A stretch of DNA of 64,000 bases, from assembly GCA_959607715.1 (NCBI GenBank), contig CAUHNN010000001.1, forward strand, positions 1 to 64,000, given 5' to 3'. The translations under genes were made by a program, and so were the position numbers. Positions within the stretch are counted from its first letter, which is position 1. Every line of letters starts with the position of its first letter. The DNA comes from an uncultured Eggerthella sp. (GTDB lineage: Bacteria > Actinomycetota > Coriobacteriia > Coriobacteriales > Eggerthellaceae). Below the pieces are notes generated by a model. The model searched no databases. It was not told the DNA's origin and saw only the letters and a program-made list of their open reading frames with translations. Below, in pieces: positions 45,705-53,960 of this stretch.

Positions 45705-46543
45705 CGACGCACCTTTCCTAACAGCTCCAGCGCGAAGGGGAAGCACAGGGCCAACGCATAGAGCACGATGAACGGGTTTCCCCAGCTGCCATGGAAGGCG
45801 GGGAAGAACCCGAAGCCATCCATAAGGGAATAGGCGACCACGGCGGCCCCGACGGACAGCAAGGCGAGCACGCCCGATGCGAGAGCATCGTAGGAGCGAA
45901 AGCGGTTCCGACGGAACGTGGTTCGCTTCCGCGCGGCCCCCCATCCGCGACAACGCATCGAGTCGGCGGTTTCCAGAGAGTTTTCCATGCTCCATCCCAT
46001 GAGCGTAGTGGCGATGCGCAGACGCTCGGTGCCGGGGATGCATGCTGCCGTGCATGCGGCGAGTGCGCTTCCGATAGCGCGGCCGCGACGAACGAAGCGC
46101 GGGATAAGGCGCATGGCCATGGAAACCATCAAACCAGTAGTGGGAAGCGCGCCGCCGAGCACGCCCATCACCTTATCCGACCCCAAAACGGCATCGGCGT
46201 TGGCGAACCATTGCATCACGCAGAGAAGGAGCAGCGCCATGGTGGCGGCATTGGCATAGCCCTCGGCGTACACCGCCTGCGTTCCGACGCGGAACAGCTC
46301 GGTGGTGCCCGTCGAGCTGAACAGCGGGTTCACCGCAACGATGACGACGAGCAGGGGGAGTTGCCACGAAAACGACCGCGCCACAGCCCGGACGCCACGC
46401 AACCACGCTCCATAGAACACCGCGATGACGAAGGAAAGCGCGAGAAGCACCGGATGAGGCGCGGCCATGGCGAGCACCAAGGCCACACCGAAGTAAGCCA
46501 GGGCAAGCGCGGGGTGAAGGCTGTCGAAGGCAGTGGGCTTCAT
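45701..46543 (-). CDS. ECF transporter transmembrane (T) subunit
   Basis: Energy-coupling membrane subunit of 280 residues. EcfT features are the early HPALALAYFGVALVLAM helix and the cytoplasmic coupling region SMAMRLIPRFVRRGRAIGSA and ENSLETADSMRCRGWGAARK, containing the arginine-rich motifs (MRCRGWG is the A-R-G-type coupling motif) that contact the ATPases. Its ATG immediately follows the TAA of the DUF4430 gene. It completes a full T-AA-S set. Confidence 0.9.
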   Translation of the reverse strand: MKPTAFDSLHPALALAYFGVALVLAMAAPHPVLLALSFVIAVFYGAWLRGVRAVARSFSWQLPLLVVIVAVNPLFSSTGTTELFRVGTQAVYAEGYANAATMALLLLCVMQWFANADAVLGSDKVMGVLGGALPTTGLMVSMAMRLIPRFVRRGRAIGSALAACTAACIPGTERLRIATTLMGWSMENSLETADSMRCRGWGAARKRTTFRRNRFRSYDALASGVLALLSVGAAVVAYSLMDGFGFFPAFHGSWGNPFIVLYALALCFPFALELLGKVRR

Positions 46544-47248
46544 TTACTTAACGTAGTACCAGCGAACGGCATCGCCGTCTTTGAGCACGTATTTGCTGCA
46601 GGAAACGTTCAGGGCGCTGCCGTTGATGGAGTACATCCAGCCGCTCTTCCCGCCGTATTCGAATTCGGCCAAGCCGCCGATGGCGCTTACGTAAAGGCCG
46701 TACTGGCTCGACTTCGTGCTAACCGAAAGGCCGGTTGCGCAAAGGGCGTCATAGGCGGTAGCGCCTTTTTTGAAAGTGGGGCGAGCGTCTCCCGAAACGC
46801 GCCCGTCGGCAGCGCTGCTGGAAACGGACACCGATACCGTGACGGTATCGGAAGCGCTCGATCCGGCAGCCCCTTGAGAGCCGCTGCCGGTCTGCTTGTT
46901 GCTCGAACTGCCACCAGAAGATTTCGCGCCGCCCGCAGCGCCCGAGGAGCCGGCTTCGCTTCCAGAGCTTGTTCCCCGATCGCCCGACGCGCCATTCTCT
47001 CCTTGACCGCCGTTCCCCTGATCGGACGTTTCGCCCGACCGACCCTCTTGCGAAGCGGCGTCGGCAGAATCGCCCGAAGCCCCATCCGCCTGCGGGGTTG
47101 TTTCAGCCTGGTTTTCGCGCCCCCCGCTCAGCGCATCAGGGGCGACAAGCGCGAATGCCGATACGCCGATGAGGCAGCAGCACGCGATCGAGATCACGCC
47201 GAGCGCTATCTTGTGTGCGCGGGTGAGTTTTTTCGGATCTTCAACCAT
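46544..47248 (-). CDS. membrane-anchored DUF4430-domain protein
   Basis: A 234-residue extracytoplasmic protein. A basic N-terminus and one transmembrane segment (KIALGVISIACCCLIGVSAF) are followed by a roughly 100-residue Ser/Gly/Ala-rich linker and a C-terminal domain (about 160-234): TAYDALCATG, YGLYVSAIGGL, YGGKSGWMYSINGSALNVSC and GDAVRWYYV. This matches DUF4430, a small beta domain related to the C-terminal lobe of transcobalamin and intrinsic factor. Under a B12 riboswitch and beside ECF genes, a role in capturing B12 outside the membrane is a strong inference. Confidence 0.82.
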   Translation of the reverse strand: MVEDPKKLTRAHKIALGVISIACCCLIGVSAFALVAPDALSGGRENQAETTPQADGASGDSADAASQEGRSGETSDQGNGGQGENGASGDRGTSSGSEAGSSGAAGGAKSSGGSSSNKQTGSGSQGAAGSSASDTVTVSVSVSSSAADGRVSGDARPTFKKGATAYDALCATGLSVSTKSSQYGLYVSAIGGLAEFEYGGKSGWMYSINGSALNVSCSKYVLKDGDAVRWYYVK

Positions 47249-47257
47249 GGTGCCAGC

Positions 47258-49615
47258 CTACAGGAAACGGCGACGGAACACGAAAACCCCCACAGCGACC
47301 AAGCCTGCGCACCCCACGGCGATGCCAACAAGGGGAAGCCAGGAAATCTCCTTCGGGTTGTTGCTGCCGGCGGCAAAAGCTCCGTGCGCGGAAGATGCGC
47401 TGGCGACGGACACGCCAATGCCCTCTTCGTCGGCAGCTTTGCTTCCATCCGATGCCTCGGCCGCGCTCAAGGGAGCTTTCGCTGCGACGGTCACACCGCC
47501 GGCGCTCGCGGGCACCAGAGCGGAATCCCGTCCTCCCGCACCGCTATCGGGAGACGATCCGTCCTGCTTGCCTCCGGCGCCGGGGGCTCCGGTTTCCGGC
47601 GAAGTGCCGCTGCCATTGCCGCCGTCGTCGCCGGAAGACGTGGCACTCGTCAGAGCGAACAGCGTGCCGGAGTCGTTTGTCCAGTACAGCGTGCCATCGG
47701 CACCCATGACGATCGACTTGGTGCACCAGTTCGCCTCGCTGCCAGATGCATCGAAGAGCTTCGCGGCGGTATCGGTCTCCAGGCAGTAGACCCACGCGCC
47801 GCCGCCGCTGGCGTAATCCGGCCAAACGCCTTCCGCACCGTTGCAGGTGAAGTAGGCATACGTGTTGCCGTCAGCCCCCTTTGCAACCAAAGGCGCACTC
47901 TTCACTTCGAAGGGAAGGGAGATCGAGCGCTTCACCTCCATGGACGCGGCGTCGATGACGCTGAGCGTTCCGGAGTAATCCGCCGCGCAACCGCCGACGA
48001 ACAGGTTTCCCTGGAAAAGCGTTGCCGTGCCGGTGCTTTTACCGGCGAAGGAAGCGGCACCCGATTCGGAAAGCGCGCCATCGGGCGCCACTACGATCTT
48101 GTGCAGCGTTCCGTCATTCGTCGTGACGTACGCTTCGGTCTCGGCGCGATTCGAAATCACCGTCGAACGAATTGAGGAAGACAACTTGAGCGTAGAGACG
48201 GTCGCGCCCGTTACGGGGTCGACCGCGGTAAGGGTACCGGCATCGTTGCCGTAAAGCAACACGGAGCCGACCTTGCAAGCGCCACTCCAGTAGAAGCCCG
48301 TGTCGGCTTCCTCTTTTGCCCACACGCGTTCGCCGGTGATGGCATTGATGCAGAAAAACGTTCCCGTTGCTGCGTTGTAGTTCATATCGAGCGAATTGGC
48401 CGTGCCCGTGAACACCATGCCACCGGATGCCGTTACGGTGGAAACGTTCTGAGCGCCCGACGCGATGACGCCCGACACCCACAGCGTTTTCATCTCAGCA
48501 GCGGAAACGCCCTGCAAACGCCCATTGGAAAGAGGAATGACGATAACCCCGTCGGTGTACGCCATGCGACAGGCAGAAGAATCGATGGCACCGAACAGCT
48601 GAAGCGATGCGATTTCCTCGCCCTTGGAATTCAAGCGATGAAGCACCGCGGGCTGCGCAGTCCAATCGGCGTTGAAAAGCGACGAGGCGAAGTAGACTGA
48701 ATCGCCTAGCGTGAGGACTTCCGAATAGTTCCCGTTGCCGTAGGTCTTCTTCCAGGAAAGCACTGCGTTGTCGGAAGAGGTAGGGGCGGAGGTCACTGCA
48801 CTCGTGTTGCCGTCGTTTTTGACGTAGGAAGTGGTGTCACCGCCCGTTGCCTTGTCGGGATGAGGGGCATTGGGGCTGGTCGGGTAATCCTTGAAGGAAG
48901 CGCTCGGGTCGTTCGAGACGTAATTCAGCTCGTAGGAAAAGCCGTCGGATTCGATCGTGGTTCCGTTGATGCCATCGCTTTCCCAGGCGCCATTGATGGA
49001 GCTCGACCAATACTCCGCGTAATCGGCCGGTTGAGTGTATGCGATGCCGTTTACGGTGATGCTGTCCACGTAGTACGCCGTGTAACCAGGATACGGGCTG
49101 CCATGGGAATAGCCGGTGATGCATCCCCGTTCAACGGCCATGTCCAGCATGTCTTCGACTGTTTTGCCCTTTTCGATTTCGAAGACCTGCGAAACCAACG
49201 CGGTGCCGTAAACCGAGATCTTCAGCGTTGCCGATACGGTGTCCGCTTCAGTGCTTGATGCCCCATCGGTCGCCTCGACACTGCCCGTCGACTGAATCGG
49301 TGCTTTGCCGGCAGCTTCCGCGTCGAGACCCGAAGCCCCATCCTGCTCGGCGCCAGAGCCGACGACGCCCCCCTCGGCATCCGACGTCGAGGATCCCGCA
49401 CTCGCGTCCACGCCCGCAGCACCTGCGTCAGCGAGAGTCGATGCGGCGTCGCTCGATCCAGCAGGGGTGCCCTGCCCGGCAAGGCCGCCGGACAGGGCAC
49501 TCGTCTCTTCGGCCAAGGCGAATCCAGGGGTAAGGGTGATGGTCAAGACAAAGGCCATGAACAGCGCGAGGGCGCGCTTTGCCATGCCGCGAGAGGGGCA
49601 GGTACCATTGCTCAC
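47258..49615 (-). CDS. surface protein with DUF4430-like and beta-propeller domains
   Basis: First gene of the B12-controlled operon, 785 residues. Signal peptide about 11-36 (KRALALFMAFVLTITLTPGF); Ala/Ser/Gly linker; a DUF4430-like domain (about 127-235: VFEIEKGKTVEDMLDMAV, YYVDSITVNGIAY, WSSSINGAWESDGI); then repeated PQQ-like beta-propeller blades (about 285-665), such as GTFFCINAITGERVWAKEE and TAVDPVTGATVSTLKL. A second linker precedes a C-terminal transmembrane anchor (IAVGCAGLVAVGVFVFRRRF). The start is GTG with AAGGAG upstream. It probably displays a B12-binding lobe; the propeller may bind ligand, partner or wall. Confidence 0.8.
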   Translation of the reverse strand: MSNGTCPSRGMAKRALALFMAFVLTITLTPGFALAEETSALSGGLAGQGTPAGSSDAASTLADAGAAGVDASAGSSTSDAEGGVVGSGAEQDGASGLDAEAAGKAPIQSTGSVEATDGASSTEADTVSATLKISVYGTALVSQVFEIEKGKTVEDMLDMAVERGCITGYSHGSPYPGYTAYYVDSITVNGIAYTQPADYAEYWSSSINGAWESDGINGTTIESDGFSYELNYVSNDPSASFKDYPTSPNAPHPDKATGGDTTSYVKNDGNTSAVTSAPTSSDNAVLSWKKTYGNGNYSEVLTLGDSVYFASSLFNADWTAQPAVLHRLNSKGEEIASLQLFGAIDSSACRMAYTDGVIVIPLSNGRLQGVSAAEMKTLWVSGVIASGAQNVSTVTASGGMVFTGTANSLDMNYNAATGTFFCINAITGERVWAKEEADTGFYWSGACKVGSVLLYGNDAGTLTAVDPVTGATVSTLKLSSSIRSTVISNRAETEAYVTTNDGTLHKIVVAPDGALSESGAASFAGKSTGTATLFQGNLFVGGCAADYSGTLSVIDAASMEVKRSISLPFEVKSAPLVAKGADGNTYAYFTCNGAEGVWPDYASGGGAWVYCLETDTAAKLFDASGSEANWCTKSIVMGADGTLYWTNDSGTLFALTSATSSGDDGGNGSGTSPETGAPGAGGKQDGSSPDSGAGGRDSALVPASAGGVTVAAKAPLSAAEASDGSKAADEEGIGVSVASASSAHGAFAAGSNNPKEISWLPLVGIAVGCAGLVAVGVFVFRRRFL

Positions 49616-49631
49616 ATGAGCTCCTTCTATC

Positions 49632-49770
49632 CAGGGCGCGGGCCGGCAGGCATTCCGACTTGATCGGGCACTACCCGAAGTTACGGTTACTGGTATAGCG
49701 AAGGATTCTCACCTTCATTCCCCTGCGGCTTATAAGCACCTGCGCGCAAGCGCAGCCAGCCGTTGCCAAA
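49632..49770 (-). ncRNA. cobalamin riboswitch
   Basis: Read on the minus strand, the leader contains the conserved elements in order: GCAGGGGAATGAAGGTGAGA, ATCCTTCGC, CCAGTAACCGTA, and after a GGGTAGTGCCC hairpin, AAGTCGGAATGCCTGCCGGC. These match the GGGAA..GGTG.AA.TCC, ..ACTGT.A and AGTC.GGA..CCTGCC core of the B12 riboswitch family. It ends within about 17 bases of the SD of the surface-protein gene, so translational control by SD sequestration is likely. Confidence 0.85.
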
Positions 49771-49783
49771 AATGTGCGGACAC

Positions 49784-49813
49784 ATTATAAGAGGGACTCT
49801 CTTCATGCGGCAA
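49784..49813 (-). promoter_or_regulatory. promoter of the B12-uptake operon
   Basis: On the minus strand TTGCCG (49813-49808), 18 bases, TATAAT (49789-49784). The predicted transcript starts just before the riboswitch. Confidence 0.65.
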
Positions 49814-49846
49814 GTTGACGCCGAGGCGCTGAGCTCAACAGCCGGG

Positions 49847-50635
49847 CTAGCGCCCCTTCCATACCGGTTCGCGCTTTTCGGAAAAGGCACGAGGGCCCTC
49901 AATCGAATCCTCGGTCGCGTTGACCAGTTCTTGGTAGCGATCCATGATCTCCCACCCCTTCCCGGGGATGAGATCGTCGCATGCCGCCGCTTCCTTCATG
50001 GCCGCCTTCGAGTATTCGATGGCCAACGGCGCGCTCTTCACGATGCCTTCCGCCATCTTGAGCGCGCACGGCATGAGCGCCTCCTCGTCGACCACGCGGC
50101 TAACGAGCCCCCAGGATTCGGCCCGCTGGGCGTCGATGGGGTCGCCCGTCAGAATAAGCTCCGCCGCGCACTTATGGGGAATCTGCTGCATGAGGCGCAA
50201 TATCGCGCCATCGCCGGTCGATGCGCGTCCATGACGCGCTTCCGGCAAGCCGAAAGTGGAATGGCGGCTGCAGATCGCCAGATCGCATGCGAGCAACAAC
50301 CCCATGCCTCCGCCGACGCACACTCCGTTGACCGCCGCGATCAACGGCTTCTTGAAACGATGTTTCGCCATGCCAAGAAGACCCCAGTCCTCTTTGCCGG
50401 CAGGAAGGCGATACGTCCCCGCCGCCAATTCCTTCAGGTCCGCTCCAGCGCAGAAGCAGCTGCCTTCGTTCGTCACGATGCACACGCGCAAAGACGGATC
50501 GTCGTCCCAACGCTCGAGCGCCCCAGAGAATTCCTCCATCATCTTCGAGTTCATGGCGTTGCGCGCCGCGGGGCGATTGAGCGTGATGATGAGCACCCCG
50601 CCCTGCACATCGACCTTGATGGTTTCGTGTCCCAT
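49847..50635 (-). CDS. CaiD-like enoyl-CoA hydratase/isomerase
   Basis: Crotonase-fold enzyme of 262 residues acting on a CoA thioester. Oxyanion-hole motifs are FCAGADLKELA and NGVCVGGGMGLLLACDLA. The C-terminus AFSEKREPVWKGR closely resembles E. coli CaiD (crotonobetainyl-CoA hydratase). The residue pair of hydratases is replaced: the helix reads EARHGRASTGDGAI, so the reaction may be hydration, isomerisation or epimerisation. GAGAGGGGAA precedes MGHETIK. It lies 17 bases after the CoA-transferase gene and is co-transcribed with it. A paralogue sits at 58.4 kb. Confidence 0.88.
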   Translation of the reverse strand: MGHETIKVDVQGGVLIITLNRPAARNAMNSKMMEEFSGALERWDDDPSLRVCIVTNEGSCFCAGADLKELAAGTYRLPAGKEDWGLLGMAKHRFKKPLIAAVNGVCVGGGMGLLLACDLAICSRHSTFGLPEARHGRASTGDGAILRLMQQIPHKCAAELILTGDPIDAQRAESWGLVSRVVDEEALMPCALKMAEGIVKSAPLAIEYSKAAMKEAAACDDLIPGKGWEIMDRYQELVNATEDSIEGPRAFSEKREPVWKGR

Positions 50636-50652
50636 GGCAGTTCCCCTCTCCT

Positions 50653-52026
50653 CTATTCCTCGGCTCCGGCATCGCGCACGGCTCGCTCTTCGGCGGCTCG
50701 GCGCTCCCATCGCTCCTGAGCCTCCTGAGCATTCGCAGGCGAAAGTCCGTAGCTTGGCTCGAGAACGCTTACAGGAAGCGGATTGCCCGCATAACATGCG
50801 ATGTCACCCGCCTCGTTGGCCGCCTCGATCTCTTCAGCGCTGTACCCCAAGCCCTCAAGCACTTCTCGCGTGTCATAGCCAATGGGACGGGAGCGGTGCA
50901 GAACAGGATCGCCCAGGCTTTCGAGACGAACCGGGGCCGTGGTCACGGTGTAAGAATGATCCTCTCCGTACCCCTGATCCTCGTAGTAAACACGCCTTAG
51001 CTGATCGTTGGCGAAGGCCTCCTCATCAACCAGCACGTCTTCGACGGTTCGGCACTTCTCGCACGCAAGTTCCTCTTTCGCCAAGAACGGCTCCCATTCC
51101 GCCCAGGTCTTCTTCTTGAAAGCAGCCTCCATAGCGGCAACCACTTCGACGTTCTTGCCGTTTTGGGCCAACGCCTCCAGACTGTTGTATTCGTCGCTTT
51201 CCCAGTACTTAGGATCAAGCTCGAGCGCCTCGAACACCTTGCGGTGAAACTTGTTGTAGTTCCCGAAGCACATGACGAACCAAACGCCATCGGAGGTCAC
51301 GTAGCTGTTGTTGGTCGGGCAAGGCGCCTCGGCGCGGTTCTTCGGATGGGGCTGCCCTTGTTGTTGCGCGCAGATCGCGCTCATCATGCCCCAGTTGGAA
51401 ACGTGGTACAGGCTCGTGACGACCTTGTCGCCCACGCCGGTGCGCTGCGCATTCCACAGCGCCGCCAGAACACCGACGGCAAGGGCATTCGAGGAATTCC
51501 AATCGCCGAACGCCACCGGGGAATTACCAACTTCGAAATGCTCTCCCGCATTGGGGAAGCTCATCGTCACGCCACCGCGCGCCGAAAACGTGATGGCGTC
51601 GTAGCCTTGCTCGTTCGCCATGCTCCCGCGCTCGCCGTAGCCACGCAGCTGAGCCCACACCAATCGAGGGAACTTCTTGTGGAGCGTCTCGTAATCGAGA
51701 CCCATGCGCTCAAGCGCCGGCGTGCGGTTGCTCGTGATGAAAACGTCGGCTTCGGACAGAAGCCGCATCATGGCCTCCATGCCTTTTTCCGTCTTGAGGT
51801 TGAGGGACACCCATTTCCGATTGAAGCCACCGCAATCGAAGGCGGCGTCATCGATGTCGGTCTTGAACTTCATCCCCCACGACACGCCCTGCGTACGCTG
51901 ATCGTCACCGCTTTCGCGTTCGATCTTGTAGACGGTCGCCCCTAACTCGGCAAGCAGCCGCGCGCATCCCGGCGCCGCCGCGAACACCGTCAAATCGACC
52001 ACCTTGAGTCCCTGCAATCCCCCCAT
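50653..52026 (-). CDS. CaiB/BaiF-family (class III) CoA transferase
   Basis: Moves CoA between acyl-CoA and a free carboxylate. The 457 residues include the N-terminal LKVVDLTVFAAAPGCARLLA, the substrate-CoA region SLNLKTEKGMEAMMRLL, and the catalytic aspartate in GYDAITFSARGG, which forms the mixed anhydride. It is first of a pair with a CaiD-like hydratase, the arrangement seen in carnitine, bile-acid and related betaine pathways. The acid substrate is unknown. Confidence 0.92.
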   Translation of the reverse strand: MGGLQGLKVVDLTVFAAAPGCARLLAELGATVYKIERESGDDQRTQGVSWGMKFKTDIDDAAFDCGGFNRKWVSLNLKTEKGMEAMMRLLSEADVFITSNRTPALERMGLDYETLHKKFPRLVWAQLRGYGERGSMANEQGYDAITFSARGGVTMSFPNAGEHFEVGNSPVAFGDWNSSNALAVGVLAALWNAQRTGVGDKVVTSLYHVSNWGMMSAICAQQQGQPHPKNRAEAPCPTNNSYVTSDGVWFVMCFGNYNKFHRKVFEALELDPKYWESDEYNSLEALAQNGKNVEVVAAMEAAFKKKTWAEWEPFLAKEELACEKCRTVEDVLVDEEAFANDQLRRVYYEDQGYGEDHSYTVTTAPVRLESLGDPVLHRSRPIGYDTREVLEGLGYSAEEIEAANEAGDIACYAGNPLPVSVLEPSYGLSPANAQEAQERWERRAAEERAVRDAGAEE

Positions 52027-52061
52027 GGCACTACCCCCTGTTTACCTTCGATGGGTATGGG

Positions 52062-52898
52062 TCAAGCTTCCAGCCCATACCCCCTATACACCAATTGCGC
52101 GCGAATACTGCGCAATGAAGCTTCCTTCAAACGCGGATCGACGCCTTGATACACGACGTCGTAGAGCGCTTCGGGCTCGGGCGATATGCCCGAAGCCAGC
52201 GCCTCGTCGATCTGCGAAAGACGTTCCAAACGATGCTCTCGCGTCGCCCCGACCACGCGGGTTATTTCGTCAACCGGACGCCCGTGGGCGGGATACAGAC
52301 GATCCACCAAGCCTTCGCGCGCCCACCCATCGATAGAGTCGAGGCTTGCAAGATAGTCGCCTAGCACCCCATCGGGGTGAAACACGACCGTCGGTCCGTG
52401 GGAAAACACCACGTCACCGGTGAAGGCAACCGCCTCGTCAGGCAGGATCAAGGCGACCGAGTCGCTCGAATGGCCGGGGAGGGCGCAAACGCGCATGAGA
52501 GGGGCCCCTTCGAAAGGCGCGAACGACCCCTCCTCAAGCGCTCGCAGATCGGCTATAGCGAGATGGGAAAGAAGCGAAACATCGGGAGCGTACACCGGAC
52601 AGGAATAGCGCCTCGCAAGCTCCGGCGCACCTTCGGTATGGTCGAAATGCCCATGGGTCACCGCAATGGCATCGACCGCAAGGCCCTCTTCCTCGCATGC
52701 CGCGCAGACGCGATCGATATGGGCACCCTCAGGGGCAGGGTCAATGACGAGGCACGAAGAGCTGCCCGGCTCTGAAACGATCCAGGTGTTCGTGCCGGTG
52801 TAGGTCATGGGACTCGGATTGTCCCCCATGACGCACCGCACGCGAGCGCTCATGCGCCCTGCACTCCACGACCGATCGTCGGCAATGAACGAAACCAA
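52062..52898 (-). CDS. MBL-fold metallo-hydrolase (LACTB2/GloB-like)
   Basis: Metallo-beta-lactamase fold hydrolase of 278 residues. Metal ligands are THGHFDHTEG, the His in LPGHSSDSVA, the Asp of AFTGDVVF and the His of YPAHGRPVD. The C-terminal helical region (EHRLERLSQIDEALASG) resembles LACTB2-type nucleases and thioesterase-like members. The start appears to be TTG with AAAGGGGCG upstream; a later ATG (MSARVR) is possible. It overlaps no neighbour but follows the Nudix gene by 23 bases. Confidence 0.85.
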   Translation of the reverse strand: MVSFIADDRSWSAGRMSARVRCVMGDNPSPMTYTGTNTWIVSEPGSSSCLVIDPAPEGAHIDRVCAACEEEGLAVDAIAVTHGHFDHTEGAPELARRYSCPVYAPDVSLLSHLAIADLRALEEGSFAPFEGAPLMRVCALPGHSSDSVALILPDEAVAFTGDVVFSHGPTVVFHPDGVLGDYLASLDSIDGWAREGLVDRLYPAHGRPVDEITRVVGATREHRLERLSQIDEALASGISPEPEALYDVVYQGVDPRLKEASLRSIRAQLVYRGYGLEA

Positions 52899-52921
52899 GA
52901 CGCGCCCCTTTCTTTGTTTTT

Positions 52922-53836
52922 CTATGCGCTCGGGAAATCGGACCGCAGAACGACACTGCCGTCTTCACGGCGCACCGGCCTTGACATGATCTGCGAGAGC
53001 TTCCTGCGCGAGGAAACGAATTCTTCGGCATCCTTAGCCGAAGCTATGGCCGTCAAATTGTAGAGCGTGGGCATGAGCACCATCCAACGACCGGCATCGG
53101 CCTCACGCACCGCGTAAGCAGGCGTCACCCAGTCGGCGATGCGCGCCTCGCTCGATTCGTCGTCGGCGACTTGCCCCTCGGGCATGAGCGCCGAGAAGAA
53201 GAACGTGTCGTAGCGTTTCGGTTCGAATTCGGGCGTGCACCAATTCGAGATGAGCCCGAGCAGGTCGGTGCGCAGCACCAGATCGCGTCGAATGAGCATC
53301 TCGGCGAAGGAAAGCTCATGGGCGACGAGGGCCTTGCGATCGTCGGAAAACGACGAGTCGCTCAGATCCTGCACGACCTCTTCAGACGATGGACCGGCAA
53401 GAAGCACGCCGCATTCCTCGAACACTTCGCGAGCGGCGGCGACCACGATGCGGCGCGCATCGTCCTCAGCGCAGCCCAAAAAGCCCGCCCATTCGACAGG
53501 CGTAGGCCCGCACCACGGCAAGGCAGGATTAGCATCGCGCTCATCGACGCGGCCTCCAGGGAAAACCACGGCATCGGGAACGAACTCCATCGTCTTGACG
53601 CGACGCATCATGAACACTTCGAGTTCCTGGCCCTGAGGGAAATCTTCGGGGTAGATGCCGTCTTCGATGCGATACGGCGTTTGCCCAGGAGCAGAATCGC
53701 GAACGAGCATGACCGTTGCCGCCAAACGCGGGGCAACGGGCTTCGGATCTTCCTGATCCAGGAAATCGTCGATGGTCTGCTTGATCTTCTCACGCGGCTC
53801 GCCCTCGGCGAAGCCGGCCTCAAATGAAACGCGCAT
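52922..53836 (-). CDS. Nudix hydrolase with extended Nudix box (NUDT19-like)
   Basis: Hydrolyses a nucleoside diphosphate linked to another moiety. The Nudix box is split: GGRVDERD near residue 92 is separated by about 40 residues from REVFEECGVLL. This insertion is characteristic of the NUDT19/RP2 group, which includes CoA diphosphatases, rather than classic MutT. The 304-residue length fits. It stands directly upstream of an MBL hydrolase and between genes of CoA-thioester metabolism, consistent with CoA-ester turnover, but that is inference. Confidence 0.85.
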   Translation of the reverse strand: MRVSFEAGFAEGEPREKIKQTIDDFLDQEDPKPVAPRLAATVMLVRDSAPGQTPYRIEDGIYPEDFPQGQELEVFMMRRVKTMEFVPDAVVFPGGRVDERDANPALPWCGPTPVEWAGFLGCAEDDARRIVVAAAREVFEECGVLLAGPSSEEVVQDLSDSSFSDDRKALVAHELSFAEMLIRRDLVLRTDLLGLISNWCTPEFEPKRYDTFFFSALMPEGQVADDESSEARIADWVTPAYAVREADAGRWMVLMPTLYNLTAIASAKDAEEFVSSRRKLSQIMSRPVRREDGSVVLRSDFPSA

Positions 53837-53892
53837 GGCATCCCCCTTTTCTCCCCTTCGTTCGATGATAGCGCTTCGCCTCTACCCTGAAA

Positions 53893-53930
53893 ACGAGAAA
53901 GCGCCCGCAGCGGGAGTGCTGCGGGCGCTT
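53893..53930 (-). terminator. terminator after the old-yellow-enzyme reductase
   Basis: AAGCGCCCGCAGC (53899-53911) pairs with GCTGCGGGCGCTT (53918-53930); the minus strand continues TCTCGTTTTC. Confidence 0.85.
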
Positions 53931-53960
53931 CGGTTCATAGACTCTTTCTCGAAAGCGAGA

